In this document: positions 1 to 7,427 of the stretch, piece by piece | Layout of the letters: each line of letters begins with the position of its first letter | Position numbering within the stretch: the stretch's first letter is position 1 | Source of the DNA: Clostridia bacterium | GTDB taxonomy: Bacteria; Bacillota; Peptococcia; DRI-13; SM3-B62 | Assembly: GCA_018432615.1 (NCBI GenBank) | Contig: JAHDSQ010000011.1 | Coordinates: 62,001 to 126,000 of the forward strand | Length of the DNA stretch: 64,000 bases | Direction of reading: 5' to 3' | The notes under the pieces: generated by a model | The model's input: the letters and a program-made list of their open reading frames with translations, nothing else | Databases searched by the model: none | What the model was told of the DNA's origin: nothing | Translations under genes and position numbers: made by a program

Positions 1-570
1 ACCGACAGCTGCCAATAAATCCAGGGGATTTGTCCCATATTCATCTATCATATATTTTACGGTTTTCGCGGCAATCCCGGCAACTGTTCCCTTCCATCCC
101 GCATGGGCTACAGCAATTGCCTTTTTGACCGGATCAAGAAAAAACACAGGAACACAATCGGCAAAAAAAGCCATCAATAAAATACCCGGTTCATTTGTTG
201 TCAAAGCATCAGTAGCGGGAATAACCGTGTCCGGATCAAATGCACCCAAGCCTTTGTCCTGGACTAAAACCCGATATACCTTGTCTTTGTGCACCTGATG
301 CGCCCCGACAATTGCCCCTGCCTCCACTCCTAAAGCAGTTACCATTCTTCTCCTGTTTTCCCACACATTACTAAGTTTATCATCAGTTAAAATACTCAAA
401 TTTAAACTCTCATAGGCTCCCTCACTCACTCCGCCCGTCCTGCCGCTAAAAGCGTGAAGCACAAGCCCCGTCCTTTCAAATACTGGCACAGTGAAATACA
501 CAAGCCCGTTCTTTTCATTTCTGACAAAAGTTTCTTTCACATCTCTACCCTGCTCTTTCTTCACCAGCAT
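1..570 (-). CDS. pgeF: peptidoglycan editing factor PgeF (YfiH/laccase-domain family), partial
   Basis: The gene runs off the left edge of the window, so only about 190 N-terminal codons are present. The family (DUF152, multicopper polyphenol oxidase-like, now PgeF) removes wrongly built muropeptide precursors or acts on purine nucleosides. Visible marks are the metal-ligand segments AHQVHKD, FADCVPVFF and VAHAGWKG, with the His-Cys-His set typical of the fold. The start is the ATG at 568-570 with an AGAGGG-type ribosome site just upstream. In many Clostridia this gene lies near sigE/sigG and ylmC, as here. Identification is firm; the exact substrate is not. Confidence 0.92.
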   Translation of the reverse strand, partial: MLVKKEQGRDVKETFVRNEKNGLVYFTVPVFERTGLVLHAFSGRTGGVSEGAYESLNLSILTDDKLSNVWENRRRMVTALGVEAGAIVGAHQVHKDKVYRVLVQDKGLGAFDPDTVIPATDALTTNEPGILLMAFFADCVPVFFLDPVKKAIAVAHAGWKGTVAGIAAKTVKYMIDEYGTNPLDLLAAVG

Positions 571-626
571 ATTTTCCCTCTACACCCATTATATTCTTTA
601 TATTATATCATGAGCTGGAGAAAAGT

Positions 627-660
627 AAAAATGCCACCCGTTTTGCGAGTGGCATTTTTT
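627..660 (-). terminator. rho-independent terminator after the Cys-rich gene 661-1437
   Basis: The 7-bp stem ATGCCAC/GTGGCAT (631-637 with 649-655) is extended by A/T pairs and followed on the minus strand by a T-rich tract. It starts directly after the stop codon of the Cys-rich gene and separates it from pgeF. Confidence 0.8.
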
Positions 661-1437
661 CTACGGTTGAGGCGGAGGACACTGTCCGCAACGACCTGGC
701 TCCAAATCTGTTTCTTGACAGAAAGTATCGCATTTTGCTTCTCTCTCAAAAGGCACACACTCTCCGGGTAGAACAGGAAAGGGTAAGTCAATACACTCCT
801 CGACACAAGTTGGTACGCATACAATGGACTTACCGGATTCCATTGCAAAGAATTCTTTCTCCACCGTAACTTCGACGGCATAGGGCGGAAAAGTGCTGGG
901 GTACCCCTGCGGACGCGGCACAACAACGGCACGGATACAATCCAGATTAATACGCCTGATACAAAGATCAACCGCCTCCGGTTGACAAAGAACACAACCT
1001 CCGTCAATGTCTGTCACCGGCACGGCCAACTCCCTCTCGAAGAACTGGCTGGCCATTCTCACCTCAAGACAATTTGTACTCGTATCAAAAAACTCATACC
1101 AGACCCTCACCTTGTAAGCCACGTTAAATACTATGCATTCACCCACTCTTCTTGGTGCCTCGATCCCGTCCCGAAGCGGTTCGTTGCCAACCCCGAAAAT
1201 TGTAAAATTGCTCACAACACAATTTATCGGGCAGGAATCGGCGGGAATAGGGCAACCTCTTTCATCCTCAAAGAGATAGTGAATGTCGTGAAAGCATTTT
1301 GTTCCGGATGCACACACTTTTTCTAATATGATAGGTGTGCAATTAAACCTTTTATGGAAGCAACGTGTTGCTAAAGTCTGGATTTCCGGATTTTTCCATG
1401 CTTCCTTGACCTTCGCGACAAATTCAAGATCCTGCAA
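661..1437 (-). CDS. cysteine-rich protein, possible spore-coat or surface component
   Basis: I do not recognise a named family. The 258-residue product is rich in Cys (about 25, several in CxxC or CxxxC spacing), has no signal peptide and ends in the Pro-rich tail CGQCPPPQP. The middle part is predicted beta-rich. It starts with TTG at 1437, six bases after a strong AGGAGGG site. Cys-rich, signal-less, beta-rich proteins with Pro-rich ends are common in the coats of clostridial spores; this role is inference. The 4351-4971 protein has a similar style but no clear alignment by eye. The minus-strand sequence at 1483-1475 (CATATTATA) resembles a sigma-K -10 element. The gene may also be read from the upstream CAP gene, since no terminator separates them. 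Confidence 0.6.
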   Translation of the reverse strand: MQDLEFVAKVKEAWKNPEIQTLATRCFHKRFNCTPIILEKVCASGTKCFHDIHYLFEDERGCPIPADSCPINCVVSNFTIFGVGNEPLRDGIEAPRRVGECIVFNVAYKVRVWYEFFDTSTNCLEVRMASQFFERELAVPVTDIDGGCVLCQPEAVDLCIRRINLDCIRAVVVPRPQGYPSTFPPYAVEVTVEKEFFAMESGKSIVCVPTCVEECIDLPFPVLPGECVPFEREAKCDTFCQETDLEPGRCGQCPPPQP

Positions 1438-1444
1438 AATAATC

Positions 1445-1502
1445 CCTCCTTCTTATAAACCTTATTACCTACCCTATAATATGAATGGGTACAAGAAGGA
1501 GG
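1445..1502 (-). promoter_or_regulatory. SD/anti-SD inverted repeat before the Cys-rich gene
   Basis: CCTCCTTCTT at 1445-1454 and AAGAAGGAGG at 1493-1502 are a perfect 10-bp inverted repeat. On the minus strand the downstream copy is the ribosome binding site of the gene ending at 661, and the upstream copy would pair with it. A sigma-K-like -10 (1483-1475) lies between the two arms, so a transcript starting there would lack the blocking arm while a transcript read through from the CAP gene would carry it. Confidence 0.4.
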
Positions 1503-1525
1503 TGACTTTACTTTCTTTTTTCCTA

Positions 1526-2167
1526 TTATCCTCCAAAATGCTGAGTAAACATTTTACCGTAAGGCCCACCATCAACAATTCCTATCCCCACATGGGTATA
1601 ATTGGTGTTAAGAATGTTTTTACGGTGCCCGCTGCTGTTCATAAAGTTTTTATGAGCAGTTTCCACACGAGGTGCCCCGGCAATATTTTCGGCCGTATAG
1701 CTATAATCGGGGGCGTATTGCCTGATAAGAGCGGAAAATCCTCCATAAACAGGTGAAGTATGACTAAAATAATTATTGTCGATCATATCACTGCTTTTTG
1801 CCCGTGCGCTTTTAACAAGCCGCATGTCAATTTGCAGCGGAGCCGCATTTACCTTCGCCCTTTCCTTATTAATCAAATCAAGCATTTCTTTCTCATCAGC
1901 ACTCAGACCCTGGATTGCCTGTGGTTCTTCAGGTACTTGTGGTTCCTCAGGCGCAGGCTTTACTTCTTCCTTATCACCCTCTGTTGCTCTTTGCGTATTC
2001 CAACGGTTTAGCAGCTTTAAAAAGTCCTCGTTTCCATAAAAATAGCGGAATCTAGCACTATCCTGACCATACATTTCTGCGGCATTTAGCACCGACGGAA
2101 ATATTGAGAACGCAAAAAAGAGCATCATCATAAGGGCTACTATAAACCTGGTCTTCCTGTTTCTCAT
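1526..2167 (-). CDS. secreted CAP-domain (SCP/PR-1, YkwD-like) protein
   Basis: The product has 213 residues: a signal peptide of about 29 residues ending near VLNA, a variable region with an acidic Glu-Pro linker (about 73-87), then a CAP domain to the C-terminus. CAP hallmarks are NYFSHTSPVYG, the TAENIAG block and the SSGHRKNIL block, which place the His and Glu residues of the CAP cavity. It starts with ATG at 2167 after AGAGGG. Its closest relative in the window is the protein at 3449-4090, which has the same YFSHTSPVYG segment. CAP proteins of this type are secreted and common in spore formers (YkwD group); the biochemical function is unsettled. It is likely cotranscribed with its neighbours. 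Confidence 0.87.
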   Translation of the reverse strand: MRNRKTRFIVALMMMLFFAFSIFPSVLNAAEMYGQDSARFRYFYGNEDFLKLLNRWNTQRATEGDKEEVKPAPEEPQVPEEPQAIQGLSADEKEMLDLINKERAKVNAAPLQIDMRLVKSARAKSSDMIDNNYFSHTSPVYGGFSALIRQYAPDYSYTAENIAGAPRVETAHKNFMNSSGHRKNILNTNYTHVGIGIVDGGPYGKMFTQHFGG

Positions 2168-2265
2168 AATATCCCTCTTTTCATGATATATTTTTTGGCC
2201 GCAAGTGCTATCTTAACACGCCTCAGAATTGTTGTCAGCAGGTAAATCTAGGCATTGAAGCAATA

Positions 2266-3342
2266 CTATTCAATGGTACCTTCTCTTCTGTTAAATTCGC
2301 TTCTAATTGCAGTTGTACAAATTGAATCGTTGACCGTAAAAATCGAGTTTCCGCTATTTATTAATTGTTCCCCGGCCACAAAACGAAAAAACGGAGCATC
2401 ATCCGGAGGAAAGAGTACTGCCTTTTTCGTATTACGGTGTTTTTTCGCATTGACACTTTTATTCTTGACATTTGCTGAAATCTCTTTTCTTTTTGCCTTT
2501 TGCTTCTTTTCCAGAACCTTTTCTTCTTCCGCTGCCTTCGCTGCTTCTTTCTCCAGCCTTTCCTGTTCTAATTTTTCCTGTTCTAATTTCTCCTGTTCTA
2601 ATCTTTCCTGTTCAATAACCTTTAACGCTTCAGCCTTAAGCCTCTCCTGCTCGATTTCCTCTCTTTTTTTGTTATTTTCCACTATATATACTTTTAAAGC
2701 GTTCACCTTGCTCTCCTGTTCATCATAAGGAATATCCCCGTATATTTCCAACATGCCTTCTATAATGGCCTTTTCAAGTTTTCGCAGTTCTATTTCTCCA
2801 CAGCGATTTATTTCCACAAGGACGGTAGGTATTTCTGACCAATACCAGCGATAATATTGAGGGTTTTTCAGCATATCAAAGTATCCTGCAACTTCACATT
2901 CTGCCTTTGGCCCCCAGGACAACATTTTTTTAATGACAGTCGCTAAGACCTTTTGGCTCTTTTCCTTCTCCTTGAGAGAGTAGAATAATTTTATCCCTGT
3001 TTTATCTTTATTCTTCTTTTCCTTAAAACTAAGTATGATTTGGACCTTCATGATCTTCAATAAAGCATTTGACTTTTTTTTGGTGTCAACATACAAAACA
3101 AGTGCACCAAAGGACAAAAGCTTTTCCGAAAGATGTTTGACGATATTATCAGGTCTTTCACTGCTTTCTCCCAATGGTGACAGAGCTACCGTAACACCTT
3201 TTAACACTGGAAATAAATGATAATTACCTATTTCGCTGATCTCATAATCAATACCATTATCATCGCAAAAGATACTTACCTCCTCTTTATGATTATTTTG
3301 ACATGATATGATATGCTGCTCTCCCCAGTAAATCTCGAACAT
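2266..3342 (-). CDS. degenerate N-acetylmuramoyl-alanine amidase-like protein with coiled coil
   Basis: This 358-residue product has no signal peptide. Residues about 48-203 follow the order of an Amidase_3 domain: a beta strand where the DPGHGG loop normally sits (here ALSPLGES), the helix (PDNIVKHLSEKLLSFGA), a strand where SIHAN is expected (here ILSFKEK), a GIKLFYS strand and a VLVEI strand near residues 174-178. The zinc-binding His residues are missing at both expected places, while the Glu in VLVEI remains, so it is probably not an active amidase. Residues about 214-286 form a highly charged coiled coil with tandem EQEKLEQ-type repeats, followed by a basic stretch and a C-terminal tail. 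It starts with ATG at 3342 after GGTGGGAG. The family assignment is my inference from pattern. Confidence 0.5.
   Translation of the reverse strand: MFEIYWGEQHIISCQNNHKEEVSIFCDDNGIDYEISEIGNYHLFPVLKGVTVALSPLGESSERPDNIVKHLSEKLLSFGALVLYVDTKKKSNALLKIMKVQIILSFKEKKNKDKTGIKLFYSLKEKEKSQKVLATVIKKMLSWGPKAECEVAGYFDMLKNPQYYRWYWSEIPTVLVEINRCGEIELRKLEKAIIEGMLEIYGDIPYDEQESKVNALKVYIVENNKKREEIEQERLKAEALKVIEQERLEQEKLEQEKLEQERLEKEAAKAAEEEKVLEKKQKAKRKEISANVKNKSVNAKKHRNTKKAVLFPPDDAPFFRFVAGEQLINSGNSIFTVNDSICTTAIRSEFNRREGTIE
2560..2625. repeat. in-gene tandem repeat encoding EQEKLEQ units
   Basis: Near-identical units of about 18 bases (cctgttctaat followed by TTTTT, TTCTC or CTTTC variants) recur in tandem. They encode the repeated Glu-Gln-Glu-Lys-Leu heptad-like motif of the coiled coil in the gene at 2266-3342. 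Confidence 0.7.
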
Positions 3343-3412
3343 AGCGCTCCCACCTTGTAAACATTTATTAATACCACTATATGAATAAAGTCTCCAGAAT
3401 GATAAAAAAATA

Positions 3413-3430
3413 CGGCAGGTCTCCCTGCCG
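3413..3430 (-). terminator. rho-independent terminator after the CAP gene 3449-4090
   Basis: The stem CGGCAGG/CCTGCCG has a 4-base loop and is followed on the minus strand by TATTTTTTT. It separates the second CAP gene from the amidase-like gene, so these are probably separate transcripts. Confidence 0.88.
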
Positions 3431-3448
3431 CATAATCCTCTGCCTCGG

Positions 3449-4090
3449 CTATCGCTGCATAATAAATAACTGGGTTATCACAACACCATATTGATAATGC
3501 TCTACACCTATCCCTATGTGTGTGAATTTGGGGTTCAAAATATTTGCCTTGTGCCCGGAACTGGCCATTAATAACATATGAGCATGTTGAACATTTCTGG
3601 CTTTTGCTAAGTTTTCCCCTACCGTATAATAGCTTATTCCGGCATCGGAAACCATTTTAGCAAAGCTGCCGTAAACCGGCGAAGTATGTGAAAAGTAATC
3701 ATTCACTATGATATCCTTACTTTTCATCTCCGCGAGCCCATTGAGTTCGGCCATAGGTGCCAATGGTTTTAAGCCATTCTTGGTTCTTTCACTATTCACC
3801 ATCTCCAGCATATTTCTCTCTTCTTGGGACATTGCTCCCTGCCCGCTTCCCGGATCCGGTTCAGGTTCCGGTTCAGGTTCAGGGACCGGTTCAGGGACCG
3901 GTGGAGGAGATGGTGGGGTTGGAGTCGGTTCGGGAACAGTTGGTTCGGTAACCGTTTTGCCCTGTCTTGCCAATATTTCCGCAAGCCTCGCGGCACCCCA
4001 AGATGCATCGGCCTCTTTTACGGGCAATAACGTTAATACCAGCAATGTTAATGTAATAATCGAGCAAAGTTTCAAACCTTTCTTTAACAT
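3449..4090 (-). CDS. secreted CAP-domain (SCP/PR-1, YkwD-like) protein with Pro/Glu linker
   Basis: The 213-residue product has a signal peptide of about 30 residues (cleavage near EADA), a low-complexity linker (about 48-82) rich in Pro and Glu, and a C-terminal CAP domain with EMVNSER, DYFSHTSPVYG, VGENLA and SSGHKANIL blocks. The linker is encoded by GGTTCAGGTTCC-type repeats, a site prone to length changes. It starts with ATG at 4090 after GAGAGGGG. It is a paralogue of the 1526-2167 product, with which it shares the CAP core but not the linker. A wall- or spore-envelope-associated secreted role is likely; no enzymatic activity can be assigned. Confidence 0.87.
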   Translation of the reverse strand: MLKKGLKLCSIITLTLLVLTLLPVKEADASWGAARLAEILARQGKTVTEPTVPEPTPTPPSPPPVPEPVPEPEPEPEPDPGSGQGAMSQEERNMLEMVNSERTKNGLKPLAPMAELNGLAEMKSKDIIVNDYFSHTSPVYGSFAKMVSDAGISYYTVGENLAKARNVQHAHMLLMASSGHKANILNPKFTHIGIGVEHYQYGVVITQLFIMQR

Positions 4091-4270
4091 AGCTTATCCC
4101 CTCTCCACCTTGTTAAAACAACTATATAACAGAGGTCTTTCTTGAGCAAACTCCGCATCTTCAAATATTATTTCTTTACACAAGATTATGATTTTAATTG
4201 TTAGTTATATGTTGTTTTCTTACTATTTAACCATTACTGTCTATTAATTCCTTTTTGCCTAACGCAAAAA

Positions 4271-4296
4271 AGCTGTAACATCTTCATGCTACAGCT
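4271..4296 (-). terminator. terminator-like hairpin in reverse orientation before the plus-strand Cys-rich gene
   Basis: AGCTGTA (4271-4277) and TACAGCT (4290-4296) form a stem with a 12-base loop. On the minus strand it is followed by six T residues, as in a terminator, but no minus-strand gene ends here; the next gene (4351) is on the plus strand. It may block antisense transcription or be a remnant. Confidence 0.45.
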
Positions 4297-4350
4297 AATA
4301 CAATACACTAGAAATCCACTCAAATTATATTTCAGAAGGAGGAATAATAT

Positions 4351-4971
4351 ATGGTCGATAAGGCGAAACTTGCCCAAGTTTCACCAGGCGTCTGCCCACC
4401 TGAAGGTTGTCCGCCGCCGACAAGGATTGAATGTATTGTTGTCGATAAAGTATATGATAGTTGTTTTCAAATCCACGACCTTAACCGCGACTTTACAATA
4501 ACCACAGGTACCGAAGGTGAATTTGAAACCGGCACCTTTGTTTTAGGCGATGTCATTCCCTGTGCCTTGGCTGAGGCTGGTATCAGTTGTACCGAAATTA
4601 GCAGAACACCTGTAGGCGAAGGCTTCTTCACAATCACTCTCTTAGTCACCGTACCCCTTGTTCTCACTAACCCCAATGCCACCGAAGAAACTGTTGAACG
4701 CACAGTAACCTTCACAAAGACTGTGACCCTTTGCTGCCCAGAGGGAGTTGGTCCCGACTGCAGTGAAAGCACAATCGTTATGTGCAGCTGTGTAGTTAGT
4801 TTGGTGGGTGAGGGTGAAATCACAATCACCTGTAATATCCAGGTCTGTCTTGTTACTAAGTGCATACTTACCGTTCAACTGTTGGTTCCGAGTTATGGTT
4901 TTTGCGTGCCCGCTCCCTGTGTTACCTTACCGGGGGTTTGTCCGCCGACGCCACCCGCTCAATGTTTTTAA
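4351..4971 (+). CDS. cysteine-rich beta protein, probable spore-associated
   Basis: The 206-residue product lacks a signal peptide and begins with a Cys/Pro-rich segment (SPGVCPPEGCPPP) followed by IECIVVDKVYDSC. The latter resembles a motif I associate with Cys-rich proteins of endospore formers. The body is a long series of Thr/Val-rich alternating segments, predicted all-beta, and the end is again Cys/Pro-rich (PGVCPPTPPAQCF). The ATG at 4351 follows a strong AGAAGGAGG site. It stands alone between two terminators, in the opposite direction to its neighbours. The role in the spore coat or exosporium is inference. Confidence 0.7.
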   Translation: MVDKAKLAQVSPGVCPPEGCPPPTRIECIVVDKVYDSCFQIHDLNRDFTITTGTEGEFETGTFVLGDVIPCALAEAGISCTEISRTPVGEGFFTITLLVTVPLVLTNPNATEETVERTVTFTKTVTLCCPEGVGPDCSESTIVMCSCVVSLVGEGEITITCNIQVCLVTKCILTVQLLVPSYGFCVPAPCVTLPGVCPPTPPAQCF

Positions 4972-4984
4972 GCCAATTAGCTAT

Positions 4985-5023
4985 AAAAGAAGCACACTGC
5001 CAAATCTGCAGTGTGCTTCTTTT
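4985..5023. terminator. bidirectional terminator between the Cys-rich gene and nrdR
   Basis: A 13-bp perfect stem AGAAGCACACTGC/GCAGTGTGCTTCT with a 7-base loop is flanked by AAAA on the left and TTTT on the right. It can end the plus-strand gene at 4971 and the minus-strand nrdR transcript at 5040. Confidence 0.92.
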
Positions 5024-5039
5024 ATACATTGAAAATGAT

Positions 5040-5507
5040 TTATAATTCCTCTTTCCCTTTCAGCAGTCTTTCTATTTCTTTTATGAAGGTATTAATGTCC
5101 TTAAACTCCCGATAAACACTGGCAAACCTCACATATGCTACCTCATCAAGACCTTTTAAATGTTCCATCACCAATTCCCCGATCTCTGTCGTGCTGACCT
5201 CTCTTTTTAACGAATCATTTTTTAATTTTTTTTCTATCTCGGCAACTGTCTTTTCCAGCTCGTCCAACGGCACAGCCCTTTTTTCGCAAGCCTTGATCAT
5301 CCCATCTAAAATTTTATACTGCTTGAACTGTTCTCGCCTGCCGTCCTTTTTCACAACCAATAACGGCAAATCGTCAGTTTTCTCGTATGTTGTAAAGCGA
5401 TTTTGGCATTCCGTACACTCACGACGTCGACGCACGGAATAACCGTCGTCTGCTAACCTTGTTTCCAGAACCTTCGAATCGCTACAACCGCAAAAGGGAC
5501 AGCGCAT
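5040..5507 (-). CDS. nrdR: transcriptional repressor NrdR
   Basis: NrdR represses ribonucleotide reductase genes in response to ATP/dATP. The N-terminus is a zinc ribbon (MRCPFCGCSDS ... RECTECQNRF), followed by an ATP-cone domain from about residue 46 (PLLVVKKDGRREQF). The 155-residue length fits the family. The ATG at 5507 is chosen over the in-frame GTG at 5516 because GGTGA lies at a good distance and family members start with MRCPFC. It ends at a bidirectional terminator. No reductase gene is in this window, so its targets cannot be seen here. Confidence 0.96.
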   Translation of the reverse strand: MRCPFCGCSDSKVLETRLADDGYSVRRRRECTECQNRFTTYEKTDDLPLLVVKKDGRREQFKQYKILDGMIKACEKRAVPLDELEKTVAEIEKKLKNDSLKREVSTTEIGELVMEHLKGLDEVAYVRFASVYREFKDINTFIKEIERLLKGKEEL

Positions 5508-5587
5508 CTTCTTCACCCGCCAGTCATCCGATTATTCTATATCTAGTGTTATTACCATAATACCAACTACATATAGAAGCTGTCAAT

Positions 5588-5842
5588 TCAATCGGCGCCT
5601 GTACCTAGTTCCACCAAGACTACATCTACCCCAATCTTTTTTATATTATGCCAAGGAACAACAATGTCATCACCACGACTGAACAAACCGAAAATACGGC
5701 CACCGGTAAAGCCCGGTAATATTATCGCACTAATTATTCCCTTCCCCAAATCCAGTTCAATATCTCTTATTGGTCCTAATCTTCTGCCGTCCGCTACATT
5801 AATGATTTCCAGGTCACGCAAATCGGACATTTTAATGATCAC
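5588..5842 (-). CDS. YlmC/YmxH family sporulation-associated PRC-barrel protein
   Basis: This short protein (84 residues) has the single-domain PRC-barrel pattern of the YlmC/YmxH family: [19 protein letters not shown], the SAIILPG strand and [18 protein letters not shown]. The family is nearly restricted to endospore formers and often lies by sigG or among spore genes; its molecular role is not known. The GTG at 5842 has GGGTG eight bases upstream and is preferred to the ATG at 5830. It follows sigG closely and is probably cotranscribed with it. Confidence 0.88.
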   Translation of the reverse strand: MIIKMSDLRDLEIINVADGRRLGPIRDIELDLGKGIISAIILPGFTGGRIFGLFSRGDDIVVPWHNIKKIGVDVVLVELGTGAD

Positions 5843-5928
5843 AATAAATGCACCCTTCCCTGTTTTGTACTACATATATATGTCCGACCTGGGAAAAAAG
5901 TACATTTGTTTCCCCTCATGGGTTTGGC

Positions 5929-6702
5929 TTAAACGTATTTGCGCATATGGCTAAGAGCAGCCTTTTCCAAACGTGATACCTGAGCCTGAGAGATTCCTAT
6001 TTCTTCAGCTACCTCCATTTGCGTTTTCCCTTCAAAGAACCGCAAAGATAAAATATGCTTCTCCCGCGGCATTAATTTATCCATCGCTTCTTTAACTGAT
6101 ATCATCTCCAACCAATTGGAGTCAATATTCTTTTCATCCCCTATCTGATCCATGACAAAAATCGGATCGCCGCCATCATGATAAATCGGCTCAAAAAGCG
6201 ATACCGGTTCCTGGATGGCATCAAGTGCAAAGACTATCTCCTCTCTTGGAACGTTCAATTCTTTAGCAATTTCATTGACCGACGGCTCGCAAGAGTTTTT
6301 GTTTATCAAGCCATCTCTTATCTGCAGAGCCTTATATGCGATATCCCGCAAAGAGCGACTCACCCTGATAGTATTGTTATCCCTTAAATACCTTCTTATT
6401 TCACCTATTATCATGGGGACGGCGTATGTTGAAAACTTAACGTTTTGTCCCAAATCAAAATTGTCTATAGCCTTTATCAGACCTATACAGCCGACCTGAA
6501 ACAAATCGTCCACATATTCTCCTCTATTGGTGAACCTTTGTATGACACTTAATACTAGGCGAAGGTTGCCGTTAATCAATTCATCTCTGGCTGCATCGTC
6601 CCCTTGCTGCATCTTACTAAAAAGCTCTCGCATTACGGAATTCTTAAGAACAGGTAGCTTTGACGTATTTACACCGCATATTTCAACCTTATTAATAAGC
6701 AT
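5929..6702 (-). CDS. sigG: RNA polymerase sigma-G factor (late forespore)
   Basis: SigG directs late gene expression in the forespore. The product (257 residues) starts with the conserved NKVEICGVNTSKLPVLK segment, has region 2 (RLVLSVIQRFTNRGEYVDDLFQ, VKFSTYAVPMIIGEIRRYLRD), region 3, and region 4 with a helix-turn-helix (QMEVAEEIGISQAQVSRLEK). The ATG at 6702 gives the family's N-terminus; upstream in-frame codons to 6741 are probably not translated. As in Bacillus, sigG lies after spoIIGA-sigE, but here an acetyltransferase gene separates sigE from sigG. Confidence 0.97.
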   Translation of the reverse strand: MLINKVEICGVNTSKLPVLKNSVMRELFSKMQQGDDAARDELINGNLRLVLSVIQRFTNRGEYVDDLFQVGCIGLIKAIDNFDLGQNVKFSTYAVPMIIGEIRRYLRDNNTIRVSRSLRDIAYKALQIRDGLINKNSCEPSVNEIAKELNVPREEIVFALDAIQEPVSLFEPIYHDGGDPIFVMDQIGDEKNIDSNWLEMISVKEAMDKLMPREKHILSLRFFEGKTQMEVAEEIGISQAQVSRLEKAALSHMRKYV

Positions 6703-6811
6703 CTCTTCTGCCCTTCCTCCCGGTATCATGAGTTGTTTCAACTAACAACATTATTGCCTTGATAAAAACCAAATATACCGTATAAAACAAGGGAAAGATG
6801 GAGACAAAAAA

Positions 6812-6842
6812 AGAATCAGCTGATTCGATTTCAACCGATTCT
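6812..6842 (-). terminator. terminator after the ArgA-type acetyltransferase gene
   Basis: On the minus strand a 12-bp stem with two G-U pairs, AGAATCGGTTGA/TCAGCTGATTCT, has a 7-base loop and is followed by seven T residues. It ends the sigE/acetyltransferase transcript before sigG, so sigG should have its own promoter. Confidence 0.85.
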
Positions 6843-6878
6843 TTCGTTATAAAACTTTCGTTATGATTTTTTCGTTAT
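6842..6878. repeat. three TTTCGTTAT direct repeats with 14-bp period
   Basis: TTTCGTTAT occurs at 6842-6850, 6856-6864 and 6870-6878, exactly 14 bases apart. The repeats lie between the stop of the acetyltransferase gene (6893) and its terminator, so they would be in the 3' end of that mRNA or act on DNA near the sigG promoter. Confidence 0.75.
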
Positions 6879-6892
6879 AAAGCTATCTTTTG

Positions 6893-7345
6893 TTAGAGAT
6901 TTATCTCCAAGCAAATCTCATCACAATTTGGGAATTTCGGACAATTGATGCATTCCTTCCAGACCTTCTGGGGCATCGCCTCTTTTTCGACTACTCTAAA
7001 CCCTATTTTTTCAAAAAATCCCGGTTGATAAGTAAGCGTAAATACTTTGGGAATTTTTAATTCCCTGGCTTCTTGCAGGGCATATTCAACCAACATTTTC
7101 CCAACGCCCTGTTTGGTATAACCCTCTTTGACGGCAAGGGTTCGAATTTCCGCTAAATCTATCCACATAATATGGAGGGCACATGTCCCCACCACTTCTC
7201 CATCATTCTCAACCACAATAAAATCACGGATATACTCATAAAGCATACTGCGCGGTCGAGGCAACATTAATCCCTTTTCTGCATATATATTCACCATTCC
7301 ATGCATTTCTTCCACGTCACTTAAATTAGCTTTGCGTATCAGCAT
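6893..7345 (-). CDS. GNAT acetyltransferase, ArgA-type (N-acetylglutamate synthase family)
   Basis: The 150-residue product is a single GNAT domain. Acetyl-CoA binding is marked by IRTLAVKEGYTKQGVGKMLVEYALQ (Q/RxxGxG/A type), and the C-terminal segment MPQKVWKECINCPKFPNCDE with its CxxC...C is typical of short ArgA-like N-acetyltransferases that can make N-acetylglutamate for arginine synthesis. The ATG at 7345 follows a weak AAGGGAAAAGA site. It sits between sigE and sigG, an unusual place; a role in sporulation is not implied by its sequence. Confidence 0.82.
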   Translation of the reverse strand: MLIRKANLSDVEEMHGMVNIYAEKGLMLPRPRSMLYEYIRDFIVVENDGEVVGTCALHIMWIDLAEIRTLAVKEGYTKQGVGKMLVEYALQEARELKIPKVFTLTYQPGFFEKIGFRVVEKEAMPQKVWKECINCPKFPNCDEICLEINL

Positions 7346-7427
7346 CTTCTTTTCCCTTCATTTGCAATATGTTTGATGTATTAATAATAGCAGAGCCTTT
7401 TCAAAAACGCAAATATTTTTCGCATAT

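Noticed and set aside
454-771. Plus-strand frame opposite the start of pgeF and the Cys-rich gene
   Set aside because: It crosses a terminator and overlaps two genes supported by homology.
3708-4145. Plus-strand reading frame with a Gly-Ser-rich stretch opposite the CAP gene
   Set aside because: It mirrors the Pro/Glu linker repeats of the CAP gene on the other strand and has no ribosome site.
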